From Variovorax paradoxus (GTDB lineage: Bacteria; Pseudomonadota; Gammaproteobacteria; Burkholderiales; Burkholderiaceae_C), in contig NZ_JAUSRN010000007.1 of NCBI RefSeq assembly GCF_030811855.1, positions 124,001 through 188,000 of the forward strand: a stretch of DNA of 64,000 nt. Direction: 5' to 3'. A program made the position numbers and the translations under genes. The notes beneath the pieces are model-generated. The model saw nothing but the letters and a program-made list of their open reading frames with translations, had not been told where the DNA came from and searched no databases. Shown in pieces: positions 34,740-44,905 of the stretch (the stretch's first letter is position 1; each line of letters begins with the position of its first letter).

Positions 34740-35942
34740 ATGGACGCACTCAAACAGGGCGCAGACGCGCTGTTCATCCTTCTCGGCGCCATCATGGTGT
34801 TGGCCATGCACGCCGGTTTCGCCTTTCTCGAACTGGGCACGGTTCGCAAGAAGAACCAAGTCAATGCGCTGGTCAAGATATTGGTCGACTTCTCGGTCTC
34901 GACCATCGTGTACTTCCTGGTCGGCTACGGCGTGGCGTACGGCACCCACTTCTTCGTGGGCGCCACCGAGCTTGCCGCCAAGAGCGGCTACGAGCTGGTG
35001 AAGTTCTTCTTCCTCTTGACCTTTGCCGCGGCCATTCCGGCCATCATCTCGGGCGGCATCGCGGAGCGCGCCAAGTTCTGGCCGCAGCTGATCGCCACGG
35101 CGCTCATCGTCGGCTTCGTCTATCCGCTGTATGAGGGCATTGCCTGGAACAAGGCCTTCGGCATCCAGGCGTGGATCGCTTCGGTCACGGGCAGCGAGTT
35201 CCACGACTTCGCGGGTTCGGTGGTGGTGCACGCGGTGGGCGGCTGGCTCGCGCTGCCGGCCGTGCTGCTGTTGGGTGCACGCCGCAACCGCTACCGCGGC
35301 GACGGCTCGCTGAGCGCCCATCCGCCGTCGAACATTCCCTTTCTGGCGCTGGGTGCCTGGGTGCTGTGCGTGGGCTGGTTCGGCTTCAACGTCATGAGCG
35401 CGCAGAGCATCGACAAGATCTCGGGCCTCGTGGCCGTCAATTCGCTCATGGCCATGGTGGGCGGCACCCTGGTGGCGCTGGCGCTCGGCAAGAACGACCC
35501 CGGCTTCGTCTACAACGGACCGCTCGCCGGGCTGGTGGCGGTGTGCGCGGGCTCCGATCTGATGCACCCGTTGGGCGCGCTGGTGGTGGGCGGCGTGGCC
35601 GGCGCCATCTTCGTGGTGATGTTCACGCTCACGCAGAACAAGTGGAAGATCGACGACGTGCTCGGCGTGTGGCCGTTGCACGGCCTGTGCGGCACCTGGG
35701 GCGGTATCGCGGCCGGCATCTTCGGCACGCAGGCGCTGGGCGGCATCGGCGGCGTGAGCGTGTGGGCGCAGCTCATCGGCACATTGATGGGCGTGGTTTG
35801 GGCCGCGCTAGCGGGAGCGGCGGTGTACGGCGCGCTCAGGGCCATGATGGGGCTGCGGCTCACGCAGGAAGAGGAATATGACGGGGCCGACCTGTCGATC
35901 CACCACATTTCGGCTACGCCGGAGCGTGAGGTGAATTGGTAG
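34740..35942 (+). CDS. amt: Ammonium transporter Amt
   Basis: A 400-residue Amt/MEP/Rh channel with about eleven membrane helices. It shows the conserved conducting-pore histidines in VVVHAVGG (His168 equivalent) and PLHGLCGTWGG (His318 equivalent), and the motifs GFAFLELGTVRKKN, FNVMSAQS and LHGLCG. No long signal peptide is present, unlike some AmtB. It takes up ammonium at low external concentration. No glnK regulator gene is adjacent, which is unusual for the family. The gene has its own sigma-54-type promoter and a strong terminator, so it is a single-gene unit. Confidence 0.95.
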   Translation: MDALKQGADALFILLGAIMVLAMHAGFAFLELGTVRKKNQVNALVKILVDFSVSTIVYFLVGYGVAYGTHFFVGATELAAKSGYELVKFFFLLTFAAAIPAIISGGIAERAKFWPQLIATALIVGFVYPLYEGIAWNKAFGIQAWIASVTGSEFHDFAGSVVVHAVGGWLALPAVLLLGARRNRYRGDGSLSAHPPSNIPFLALGAWVLCVGWFGFNVMSAQSIDKISGLVAVNSLMAMVGGTLVALALGKNDPGFVYNGPLAGLVAVCAGSDLMHPLGALVVGGVAGAIFVVMFTLTQNKWKIDDVLGVWPLHGLCGTWGGIAAGIFGTQALGGIGGVSVWAQLIGTLMGVVWAALAGAAVYGALRAMMGLRLTQEEEYDGADLSIHHISATPEREVNW

Positions 35943-35957
35943 GCCCGACGCGGCGCT

Positions 35958-35990
35958 GAAGCGTATTCGCTGGGAATGCGCTTCATTTTT
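35958..35990 (+). terminator. Rho-independent terminator after amt
   Basis: GAAGCG-T-ATTC (35958-35968) pairs with GAAT-G-CGCTTC (35974-35984), an 11-bp stem with one T-G wobble, a 5-nt loop, then ATTTTT. The stem begins 16 bp after the amt stop. The segment GAAGCGTATT is repeated at 35991. Confidence 0.85.
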
Positions 35991-36111
35991 GAAGCGTATT
36001 TGTGCACTCATCCGCTCGGCCTAGCTGCGCGCAGCACAAGAAGCACAAAAGCGCGGCCTGTAGCAAACTCGCCTGACCGCTTCGCTCGCTTCAATTCTTC
36101 GCCAACGCCCC

Positions 36112-37047
36112 ATGACCCAATCGCCCCCCGCCCTCGAAGTCCTCCCACGCGACCTCTCCGCCTACCGCAAGGGCAACGTCGGCATCGACTACGTGCACCG
36201 CTTCGAGTCCGGCAAGCCCGGCCCGCACGTGCTGATCAACGCGCTCACGCACGGCAACGAGATCTGCGGCATGACCGCCGCCACGCACCTGCTCGACACC
36301 ACCGTGCGTCCGAAGATCGGCACGCTGACCGTGAGTTTTGCCAATGTGGAGGCGTACGAGTCCTTCGACAAGGCGCTGCCCTTCGACAGCCGCCAGCTGG
36401 TGCACAACCTCAATCGCATCTGGTCGCCCGAATGGCTCGACGGCACTGAAGACAGCCCCGAACTGCGCCGCGCCCGCGTGCTGCGCCCGGTGGTAAGTGC
36501 GGCCGACCACATCCTGGACATTCACTCCACCAGCCAGCCCGTGATTCCGTTCTGGGTGTACCCGGCGTTCGATCGCAACGCCGAGGCCGCAATGGCCATC
36601 GGCCGCCCCTCGGTGCATCTGGTGATGCCCGAGGGCCTCGGCTCTGGCACGCCGCTGATCCAGCACGGCCGGCACGGCCTCCCCGAAGGTAATGGCGTCG
36701 CGCTGGTGGCCGAATGCGGCCAGCACTTTCTGCGCTCGGCCTCCGAGTTGGCCACCGCCATCTCGCTCGATTTTCTGGCGCACTTCGGCCTCATCGACAA
36801 GGACCCGGCCTTGCCCGCGCCCGGCCCGCAGCGCCGCTTCGAGTTGCTGCAGACGCACGTCATCAAGTCGGAAGATTTTGCGTTCGTGCGCCCGCTCATC
36901 GGCTTCGAGACCTTTGCCAAGGGCGAACTCATCGCCACGAATGGCCCGGACGAGATCCGCGCACCGTGCGACGACTGCACGATCTTCATGCCCGCGCAGC
37001 GCGTGATCGTGGGGCGGGAGGCGGTTTATTTGACGAAGCCGCTTTGA
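36112..37047 (+). CDS. M14-family deacylase (succinylglutamate desuccinylase/aspartoacylase-like)
   Basis: A 311-residue zinc metallo-deacylase. The zinc ligands are in LTHGNEICG (His and Glu) and LDIHSTSQP (His), the pattern of the AstE/aspartoacylase branch of peptidase family M14. These enzymes remove an N-acyl or succinyl group from an amino acid. The gene stands alone behind the amt terminator, with no arginine-catabolism genes nearby, so the substrate is open. It converges on the M23 peptidase gene with 15 bp between. Confidence 0.88.
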   Translation: MTQSPPALEVLPRDLSAYRKGNVGIDYVHRFESGKPGPHVLINALTHGNEICGMTAATHLLDTTVRPKIGTLTVSFANVEAYESFDKALPFDSRQLVHNLNRIWSPEWLDGTEDSPELRRARVLRPVVSAADHILDIHSTSQPVIPFWVYPAFDRNAEAAMAIGRPSVHLVMPEGLGSGTPLIQHGRHGLPEGNGVALVAECGQHFLRSASELATAISLDFLAHFGLIDKDPALPAPGPQRRFELLQTHVIKSEDFAFVRPLIGFETFAKGELIATNGPDEIRAPCDDCTIFMPAQRVIVGREAVYLTKPL

Positions 37048-37062
37048 GGTCGGGGTGGCGAC

Positions 37063-37980
37063 TCAAGCCGCAATGAACAGCGCCGGATCCACCATCGCCC
37101 GATTCAGCATCACGGACCAATGCAAATGCGGCCCCGTCACCCGCCCGGTGGCGCCCACGGCTGCAAGCTGCTCGCCGGTCTTGAGCACGTCGCCTACCTT
37201 CACATCCACCCGGCTCAGGTGGCAATACATCGTCAGCAAACCGCCGCCGTGGTCGAGCCACACCGTGCCGCCGTTGAAGAAGTAGTCGCCCGTGTCGATC
37301 ACCCGCCCCGGCAGCGGCGCCAGCACTGGCGTGCCCGTGCCGGCCGCGATGTCCATGCCGCTATGCGGATTGCGCGACTGGCCGTTGAACACGCGGCGCA
37401 GGCCGAACGAACTGGAGCGGCGGCCCGGCACGGGGACGCGCATCTGCAGCGAGGCATCGGGCCGCAGATCGGTGAACGTGGCCATGACGGTGGCCAGGTG
37501 CGCGCGTTCTCGCTCATAGCGTGCTTCGTCTTCGGGCGACAGGTCGACCGTGCGCGGCGGCACCGTGAGGCGTTGCTCGCGGTACTGTTTGGGGGCCACG
37601 GTGTAGGCCACTTGTTTGTCGGCGCCGCTCTCGGGGCGCACTGCGATGCTTGCGTCGCCTGGCGCGGCTGCGAGCGGAATGCCTACCAGCGCCGTCCACT
37701 CGATGGCGTCGCCCAGCACGAGCAATGGCACATCGCCTGAAAAGGCGGCCGGTCGTCTGGCGCTGGGACCCAGCGACAGGCGTGCTACGCCGCCCGGTAC
37801 CTGGGACGCGTGCGGCCAGACGTCGGAACGCTGCTGTTGCTTCGGCTTCGCAGGGGATGCGGCGCTGACCTGCGTTGCAGCAGGCAGCGCCAGCAGGCTC
37901 AGCGTGCCGAGCAATGCGCGGCGGCGACTCAGCAGAACGGGCGAGAGGAGGCCGGGAAAATGGGGTCGGTTGCTGCGCAT
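37063..37980 (-). CDS. M23-family metallopeptidase, exported
   Basis: A 305-residue murein-type endopeptidase. The N-terminus has SRRRALLGTLSLLALPAATQVSA, a twin-arginine-like signal. The C-terminal peptidase domain has NPHSGMDI (first zinc ligands), TGPHLHW (second) and the glycine-rich GRVIDTGDYFFNGGTVWLDHG (short form DYFFNGGTVWLDHG). M23 enzymes cut peptide cross-links in peptidoglycan or act as inactive activators; the zinc ligands here are intact, so it is probably active. It is transcribed leftward, after rluE with 42 bp between. Confidence 0.88.
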   Translation of the reverse strand: MRSNRPHFPGLLSPVLLSRRRALLGTLSLLALPAATQVSAASPAKPKQQQRSDVWPHASQVPGGVARLSLGPSARRPAAFSGDVPLLVLGDAIEWTALVGIPLAAAPGDASIAVRPESGADKQVAYTVAPKQYREQRLTVPPRTVDLSPEDEARYERERAHLATVMATFTDLRPDASLQMRVPVPGRRSSSFGLRRVFNGQSRNPHSGMDIAAGTGTPVLAPLPGRVIDTGDYFFNGGTVWLDHGGGLLTMYCHLSRVDVKVGDVLKTGEQLAAVGATGRVTGPHLHWSVMLNRAMVDPALFIAA

Positions 37981-38558
37981 GAGGGATCGAATGAATGAAA
38001 GGTGTGCCGTGGCGCTGCTGCGCTACTCCAGCCAGGTGCCGGGCGCCAATCCGTCCAGCGTGTGCGGCCCGATGGCAGCGCGAATCAGACGCAGGGTGGG
38101 AAGCCCCACGGCCGCGGTCATGCGCCGCACCTGACGGTTGCGGCCTTCGCTGATCGCCAGTTCCAGCCATGCGGTCGGGATACTCTTGCGTTCGCGGATG
38201 GGCGGTTGCCGCGCCCACACATCGGGCGGTGGGTCGAGCAGGCGCGCACGGGCCGGGCGCGTGAGGCCATCGTTGAGCTGCACGCCTTGGCGCAACGCGG
38301 CAAGCGCCTCTTCAGTGGGCACGCCTTCCACCTGCACCCAATAGGTTTTCTCCATCTTGAAGCGCGGATCGGCGATGCGCGCCTGAAGCTGGCCGTCGTT
38401 GGTGAGCAGCAGCAGGCCCTCGCTGTCGGCATCGAGGCGGCCGGCGACATAGACGTCGGGGATGTCGATGAAGTCTTTCAGCCCGCGCCAGCGGCCCTCG
38501 GCCGTGAACTGGCTGAGCACGCCGTAGGGCTTGTTGAAGCGGATCAGGCGGGAAGGGA

Positions 38559-40385
<1,827 letters not shown>

Positions 40386-40519
40386 TGCGGCATTCTAGAG
40401 TGCACCCCCTGTCGGTTACCTTTAGCAACGTTCTTCACATTGCGGCGGGCAACCGCTTTGCATTTGGCGCGTTCAATACATACATGGGCGGTAAACGCCC
40501 CAACCAGGAGTCCAAGATC

Positions 40520-40867
40520 ATGAGCCTCACACGTTCAACCTTCTTCAAATGGGCCGCCGCGAGTGTCGTGGCAGCCGGTGCATTGTTTGCGGCCACTTCG
40601 GCCAGTGCCCGCGGCGACGTGAGCTGGTCGGTTGGCGTGGGTCTGCCAGGCGTGGCAGTGGGCGTGGGCGCTCCGGCCTACTACCCGGCACCGGTCTATG
40701 CAGCCCCTGCGCCGGTGTATTACGACGCGCCGCCACCGGTTTATTACCGTCCGCCGCCGCCGGTTTACTACCGTCCGGCCCCGGTGTACTACGCGCCGCC
40801 GGCCTACTATGCGCCGCGCTACTACGGTCCGCGTGGCTACCACCACGGCCATCGCCACTGGCGTTAA
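40520..40867 (+). CDS. Exported Tyr/Pro-rich PXPV-repeat protein
   Basis: A 115-residue exported protein. Residues 1-31 form a signal peptide (FFKWAAASVVAAGALFAATSASA). The mature protein is low-complexity: PVYAAPAPVYYDAPPPVYYRP with repeated PVYY units (about seven between residues 55 and 100), then a His/Arg-rich tail ending GHRHWR. It matches the PXPV repeat idea seen in many Burkholderiales cell-surface proteins; the function is unknown. CCAGGAG lies before the ATG, so upstream in-frame codons are rejected. A strong terminator follows 27 bp after the stop. Confidence 0.72.
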   Translation: MSLTRSTFFKWAAASVVAAGALFAATSASARGDVSWSVGVGLPGVAVGVGAPAYYPAPVYAAPAPVYYDAPPPVYYRPPPPVYYRPAPVYYAPPAYYAPRYYGPRGYHHGHRHWR

Positions 40868-40893
40868 GCGGCCCCGGCGCCGTTCGCCAAACT

Positions 40894-40923
40894 AAAAGCC
40901 GATCCCTTGGGATCGGCTTTTTT
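40894..40923 (+). terminator. Rho-independent terminator after the PXPV gene
   Basis: AAAAGCCGATCCC (40894-40906) pairs with GGGATCGGCTTTT (40909-40921), a 13-bp stem with a 2-nt apex that opens to a small loop, followed by a T-run. It lies between the PXPV gene and the LytTR operon, whose last gene ends at 40948, so it can stop both transcripts. Confidence 0.9.
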
Positions 40924-40947
40924 ATGCGTGTTCGGAGCCTTTGGATT

Positions 40948-41781
40948 TCACATGGCGCGAAACAGGTGTGCGTAAAGCCGGCTGACCGGGATTTTTTCGG
41001 GCCGGCCGCGCAAGTCCAAGTGCAGCTTGCCCGCCTCATCGCGGTGCACAGCCTCGATGGCCGAGCTACGCACCACCACGGCGCGGTGCACCTGCCAGAA
41101 GACTTCCGGTTCCAGCTGGGTCAGCAGCTGCTTCAGCGGCGTGCGAATCAGGTACTCATGCTGGGCGGTAAGCACGCGGATGTATTTGTCGGCCGCCTCG
41201 AAATACAGCACCTCGTCGATCGGCACCATGCGCACGGTGCTGCCGCCCGCGTCGCTGGCTGCAACCATGCGCAGCGGGGCGGCGGCCGGTGGCTGCGCGC
41301 CGCCCGACGCGGCCGCAAGCACCTGGCGCCACTGGGCAAGGGTTTGCTCCAGCATTTCGTCAGCTGCGGCCAGGGCCGGTTTCGACGGCTGCTGCGCGGT
41401 CAAGGCCTGCTGCAGCCGCAGCACGGTCTTACGCAGGCGTTCGGGCTGAACCGGCTTGAGCACGTAGTCGATGGCTTGGGTTTCAAAGGCGCGGGCGGCG
41501 TATTCGTCGTAGGCGGTCACGAATACGAGCTGCGGCATGGGCGCCTCGTCGGTCGGCCAGCTGTCGGCCAGTTCGGCGGCAGCGCCCAGGCCATCGAGGC
41601 CCGGCATGCGAATGTCGAAAAACAGCACCTGCGGCAGCAGGCGGAGCGCCTCGCGGACGGCGCCGCGGCCGTCGCCGATGGTTGCAAGCACCTGCAGTTC
41701 GGGCCATGCAGCGGCCAGTTCGGCCTTGAGCGCCTGGGCAAGCAGGGGCTCGTCTTCGGCAATGAGGGCGGTGGGGTTCAT
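40948..41781 (-). CDS. LytTR-family response regulator (LytR/AlgR type)
   Basis: A 277-residue two-component regulator. The receiver has Asp56 in LFFDIRMPGLDG, Thr89 in VTAYDEY and Lys109 in DYVLKPV. The LytTR DNA-binding domain covers about 170-275 (DEVLYFEAADKYIRVLT, HRAVVVRSSAIEAV, PVSRLYAHLF). A helical linker joins them. Its ATG overlaps the stop of the histidine kinase gene (ATGA), so it is the partner of that kinase. The operon also holds a sterol-desaturase-like enzyme, a possible target or signal source. Confidence 0.93.
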   Translation of the reverse strand: MNPTALIAEDEPLLAQALKAELAAAWPELQVLATIGDGRGAVREALRLLPQVLFFDIRMPGLDGLGAAAELADSWPTDEAPMPQLVFVTAYDEYAARAFETQAIDYVLKPVQPERLRKTVLRLQQALTAQQPSKPALAAADEMLEQTLAQWRQVLAAASGGAQPPAAAPLRMVAASDAGGSTVRMVPIDEVLYFEAADKYIRVLTAQHEYLIRTPLKQLLTQLEPEVFWQVHRAVVVRSSAIEAVHRDEAGKLHLDLRGRPEKIPVSRLYAHLFRAM

Positions 41782-42848
41782 GCGCGTGGGGGCAAGGGAA
41801 AACTGATGATGGTGCGGGTACCGCCCCCGGGCTCGGCAGCAAGGCTCATTTGGCCCTGGTCGCCATACACGGAGGCGAGTCGTTCACGGACCTGCGCTAG
41901 CCCGAAGCCGGTGCCTTCGGCAGCAGGCCGGTCCGCATCGAGGCCAATGCCGGTGTCGCTCACCTCGATGACCAGCCGGCCGGCGTCCTGGTGCGCCCGC
42001 ACGGCGACGCGCCCACCTTCGACCTTGGGTTCGAGTCCATGGCGGATGCTGTTTTCCACCAGCGGCTGCAGCAGCAGCGGCGGCACGGGCGTGTCGCGCA
42101 GATCCTCCGGCAGGTCGAGCGTGTAGCGCAAGCGCTCGCCCATGCGCACGGACATCAGCTCGAGGTAGTCGGCCAGCCGTTCGAATTCCGCCGAAAGCGG
42201 ATGCGCCAGCGCGCGCGAGCCGCTGAGGGTCATGCGCAGGTAGTTGTTGAGCCGGTCGAGCATGGCAATGGCACGGGGCGGATCGGTTGCGATCAGCACG
42301 CGCAGGTTGGCCAGTGTGTTGAACAGCATGTGCGGCTCGAGCTGGGTTTCGAGCAGCTTGAGCCGCGCTTCGGTCGCATTGCGCTGCGCAAGTTCGATCT
42401 GGCGGCGCATGTGCTTGGTACGGCCGAGGCTGTAGAAGAAAAAGCACATGCAAACCGTGGCCGTCAGCGTGATGATGATGGTGGTCGCAAGCTTGCGCTG
42501 TGTGAAGCTGCGAAAGTCGAGCAGTGGCTGGTTCGTCCATGCATCGCCGATGGCATTGCCTCCCAGAAAGCCGACCGCCACACCGCCCGCTATCAGCAGA
42601 TAACCCCAAGGGCCGGACGGCCACAGAATTTCCTGGTGGCCGCTGATCAGCAGCCGGCCCACGTCGATGAAGAGCCAGCTGATCAGCCCGATGGAGAGCG
42701 AATACACCATCTGCGCACCCCACTCCCCGTGCTGCGTGATGGCCAGCGCGGCGGCAATGAAGCAGCAGAAGACGACGGTGATCAGGCCATGCCGAAGCAT
42801 GCCCCGTACGTTCTCCGCACGGAAGCGAGGGAGCGCGTCAACACTCAT
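41778..42848 (-). CDS. LytS-type sensor histidine kinase
   Basis: A 356-residue membrane kinase of the LytS/YehU group. Residues 20-140 hold four hydrophobic helices (for example LITVVFCCFIAAALAI, TIIITLTATVCMCFFFYSL). The His-kinase domain has the phospho-acceptor LEPHMLFNTLANLRVL (short form LEPHMLFN), and the HATPase domain has NSIRHGL, DTGIGLDA and GFGLAQVRERL. No extracellular sensor domain is present; the ligand may be membrane-borne. It is coupled to the LytTR regulator by an ATGA overlap and follows the 2TM gene by 28 bp. Confidence 0.92.
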   Translation of the reverse strand: MSVDALPRFRAENVRGMLRHGLITVVFCCFIAAALAITQHGEWGAQMVYSLSIGLISWLFIDVGRLLISGHQEILWPSGPWGYLLIAGGVAVGFLGGNAIGDAWTNQPLLDFRSFTQRKLATTIIITLTATVCMCFFFYSLGRTKHMRRQIELAQRNATEARLKLLETQLEPHMLFNTLANLRVLIATDPPRAIAMLDRLNNYLRMTLSGSRALAHPLSAEFERLADYLELMSVRMGERLRYTLDLPEDLRDTPVPPLLLQPLVENSIRHGLEPKVEGGRVAVRAHQDAGRLVIEVSDTGIGLDADRPAAEGTGFGLAQVRERLASVYGDQGQMSLAAEPGGGTRTIISFPLPPRA

Positions 42849-42876
42849 CGGTGCACCCTAGGGCGTTGCGCTCCGC

Positions 42877-43179
42877 TCATCCGCGCTCCCCAGAGCGCAG
42901 CGCGCGCCGTTCGCGCTCCACCAGCCGGTCGTAGAAGTTGCCGCCAGGCGCAACGAACCAGATCACGGCGCCGTGGATGAGCAGGCCCAGGCCCCAGCCC
43001 ATGAGCGGATACACCGCCCAGCTATGGCCGCGCGATGCGGAGAGCGCCACCAGCCCGAGGTTGACCAGAACGTAGACGAAGGCATGGATGTACCAGCCCA
43101 TCTTGGCACCGGCCCGGCGGCGGGCAAGTCGCTCGACGTCGGAGTGAGAGGGGTTCGAATTGGATGCAGCGGTATTCAT
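42877..43179 (-). CDS. 2TM-domain protein
   Basis: A 100-residue protein of the 2TM family (PF13239). After VERLARRRAGAKMGWYIHAFVYVLVN (short form KMGWYIHAFVYVLVN) come two membrane helices (IHAFVYVLVNLGLVAL and GWGLGLLIHGAVIWFV) and a basic tail with NFYDRLVERERRAL. This domain is often fused to LytTR regulators or to histidine kinases of the LytS type; here it is a free protein in front of one. Its ATG overlaps the sterol-desaturase stop (ATGA). It has AAGGAG seven bases upstream. Confidence 0.86.
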   Translation of the reverse strand: MNTAASNSNPSHSDVERLARRRAGAKMGWYIHAFVYVLVNLGLVALSASRGHSWAVYPLMGWGLGLLIHGAVIWFVAPGGNFYDRLVERERRALRSGERG

Positions 43180-44126
43180 GACAGCTCCTTCAATTGGACA
43201 GGAATGAGATCGGTGGCGGCGGGCAATGGTGGCGGCGGCCGCAGAGCTGCCCGCTCGCGCAGTTCCTCGGTCGTTTCGCCCGGCCCGTCGGGCCGCCAGC
43301 CCGGCGGCATGACAAGGTAGCCGACGAAAGCCCGCGCCGAGCGTGACGCACGGAGGTCGCGCAGCAGTGCGCGCCAATGGGTGAATTCGATTTCGAAGAT
43401 GTTGTTGGACTCCATCGGCTTCACCAGCCCATAGCGGCAGGGAAGATCGGCGCGCTCCGGAATATAGGTGCCGAACAGGCGATCGAAGACGATCAGCACG
43501 CCGCCGTAGTTGCCGTCCAGGTATTCCAGGTTCGAGGCGTGGTGCACGCGGTGGGCCGACGGCGTGTTGAGCACCCATTCCAGCGGCCCCAGCTTCGGAA
43601 TCCAGGTGGCGTGAATCCAGAACTGGTACAGAAGGTTCAGCGTGAGCATCAGCAAAATCACCTTCGGCGGCATGCCCAGCAGCGGCGCGAGCATGAAGAA
43701 AGCGAGCGTGCCGGTGAGCCGGCCCGTCCAGCCGAAGCGGTAGGCGGCCGACAGGTTCAGCTGGTTCGGCGAATGATGGATGGCATGCGTGCACCAGAAC
43801 CAGCGCACACGGTGCGCGGCGCGGTGGTACCAGTAGTAGCAGAACTCCTGGCCGATGAAGCAGGCGACCCAGCCGCTCCAGTGGCCCATGGGCAGCGTGA
43901 AGAGGCGGTGGTTCCAGAACCAGTCCATGGCGCCGCTCCAGAAGGCCATCGGGAGCAGCCAGCGCAGCGGGTATTCGCGCACCAGAAAATCGACCACGGA
44001 AACGCCGGCAGCCTTCCAGTCGTAGCTGCTCCAGCCGTTGCGCCACGACAGCACCAGCGCCTCGGCAATGGAAGCGGCGAGCACCACCGTGACGGCAATC
44101 TGGAGGATCAGCAAGAGCACGGTCAT
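43176..44126 (-). CDS. Sterol desaturase / fatty-acid hydroxylase family protein
   Basis: A 316-residue membrane di-iron enzyme. The histidine clusters are HRAAHRVRWF, THAIHHS, and the late HRVHHASN, matching the fatty acid hydroxylase superfamily pattern HxxxH, HxxHH, HRVHH. Four or more hydrophobic helices surround them. In bacteria such enzymes act on carotenoids, sphingolipid-like acyl chains or hopanoids; the substrate here is unknown. Start 44126 is chosen because the helix begins there; an upstream in-frame start adds non-homologous residues. Gene is coupled to the 2TM gene. Confidence 0.9.
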   Translation of the reverse strand: MTVLLLILQIAVTVVLAASIAEALVLSWRNGWSSYDWKAAGVSVVDFLVREYPLRWLLPMAFWSGAMDWFWNHRLFTLPMGHWSGWVACFIGQEFCYYWYHRAAHRVRWFWCTHAIHHSPNQLNLSAAYRFGWTGRLTGTLAFFMLAPLLGMPPKVILLMLTLNLLYQFWIHATWIPKLGPLEWVLNTPSAHRVHHASNLEYLDGNYGGVLIVFDRLFGTYIPERADLPCRYGLVKPMESNNIFEIEFTHWRALLRDLRASRSARAFVGYLVMPPGWRPDGPGETTEELRERAALRPPPPLPAATDLIPVQLKELS

Positions 44127-44157
44127 GGTGGTTCCTGGAATGTGCGCCGGCAGGATC

Positions 44158-44679
44158 TTAGGCCGCGCGGGCTGCCACGGCCATGGCGTCGGTACGGATG
44201 GCCAGCTTCCAGAGCCTGACGGCCCGCGCCGCAAAAATGCCGCTGAAGGCGCCGTAAAGCATGGGGACGGCCACGGAGAAGCTGGCCTGCTGGCGCAGTT
44301 CGGGGTGCATGGCCAAGGCCACGCCCACCACGTACTTTGTGAAGAAGATGCCCATCATCAGCACCAGCGGTATCGCGCTGCCAGCCAAATGGAACTCGCG
44401 TGCGGCCCGGTCGTAGCGCGTGCTGGCGGGCAGGGGCTGCTGCACGACCACCAGCACCAACGCGGCGGCCGCCACGGCCCAGCCAAGCAGGGCGCCGGGC
44501 GAATCTCCAAAGGCAGAGATCACGCCGGCCAGCGACAGCCCGGTCATGGCAATCGGCATCACCGTCACCTTGGCCAGGCTGATACTGCCGGACATCAGCT
44601 GCTTGCAGCCCAGCCACACGAGCAGCACGAAAACGGCGAAGACCCACTTCGGGGTGTGAAGAATGATTTGCAGCAGCAT
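44158..44679 (-). CDS. Multi-pass membrane protein (DUF6622-like)
   Basis: A 173-residue inner-membrane protein with four or five hydrophobic helices (IILHTPKWVFAVFVLLVWLG, LLGWAVAAAALVLVVVQQ, IPLVLMMGIFFTKYVVG and others). The opening HTPKWVF and the block LAGSAIPLVLMMGIFFTKY resemble the DUF6622 family; function unknown. Start 44679 has GGAGAAAC before it and is the usual family start. It is first in the leftward run of five genes; 31 bp separates it from the sterol-desaturase start. Confidence 0.72.
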   Translation of the reverse strand: MLLQIILHTPKWVFAVFVLLVWLGCKQLMSGSISLAKVTVMPIAMTGLSLAGVISAFGDSPGALLGWAVAAAALVLVVVQQPLPASTRYDRAAREFHLAGSAIPLVLMMGIFFTKYVVGVALAMHPELRQQASFSVAVPMLYGAFSGIFAARAVRLWKLAIRTDAMAVAARAA

Positions 44680-44905
44680 GGTGTTTCTCCAACAAGAGGT
44701 GATTCGATGGGGTGGACTGTGCCGGCGCTCCCACACAGCCGCCACGGGTCTGCGACGAAATGCGGGCTTGCGGCGCCAAGCGCAGGGGATTGGCGCGAAA
44801 CGGGCCGTTCGCCGCAGCTTTACCGGCGCTTTACGGTTCATAAGACAGGCGCGCTACGATGCAGCGCTCCACTAGCGGCCGTACTTGCGCACTGCCACAT
44901 CACAC

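Noticed and set aside
40700..40860. Repeated PVYY-coding units as a CRISPR-like array
   Set aside because: The repeats are in frame within a secreted protein gene, with no spacers of equal length and no cas genes.
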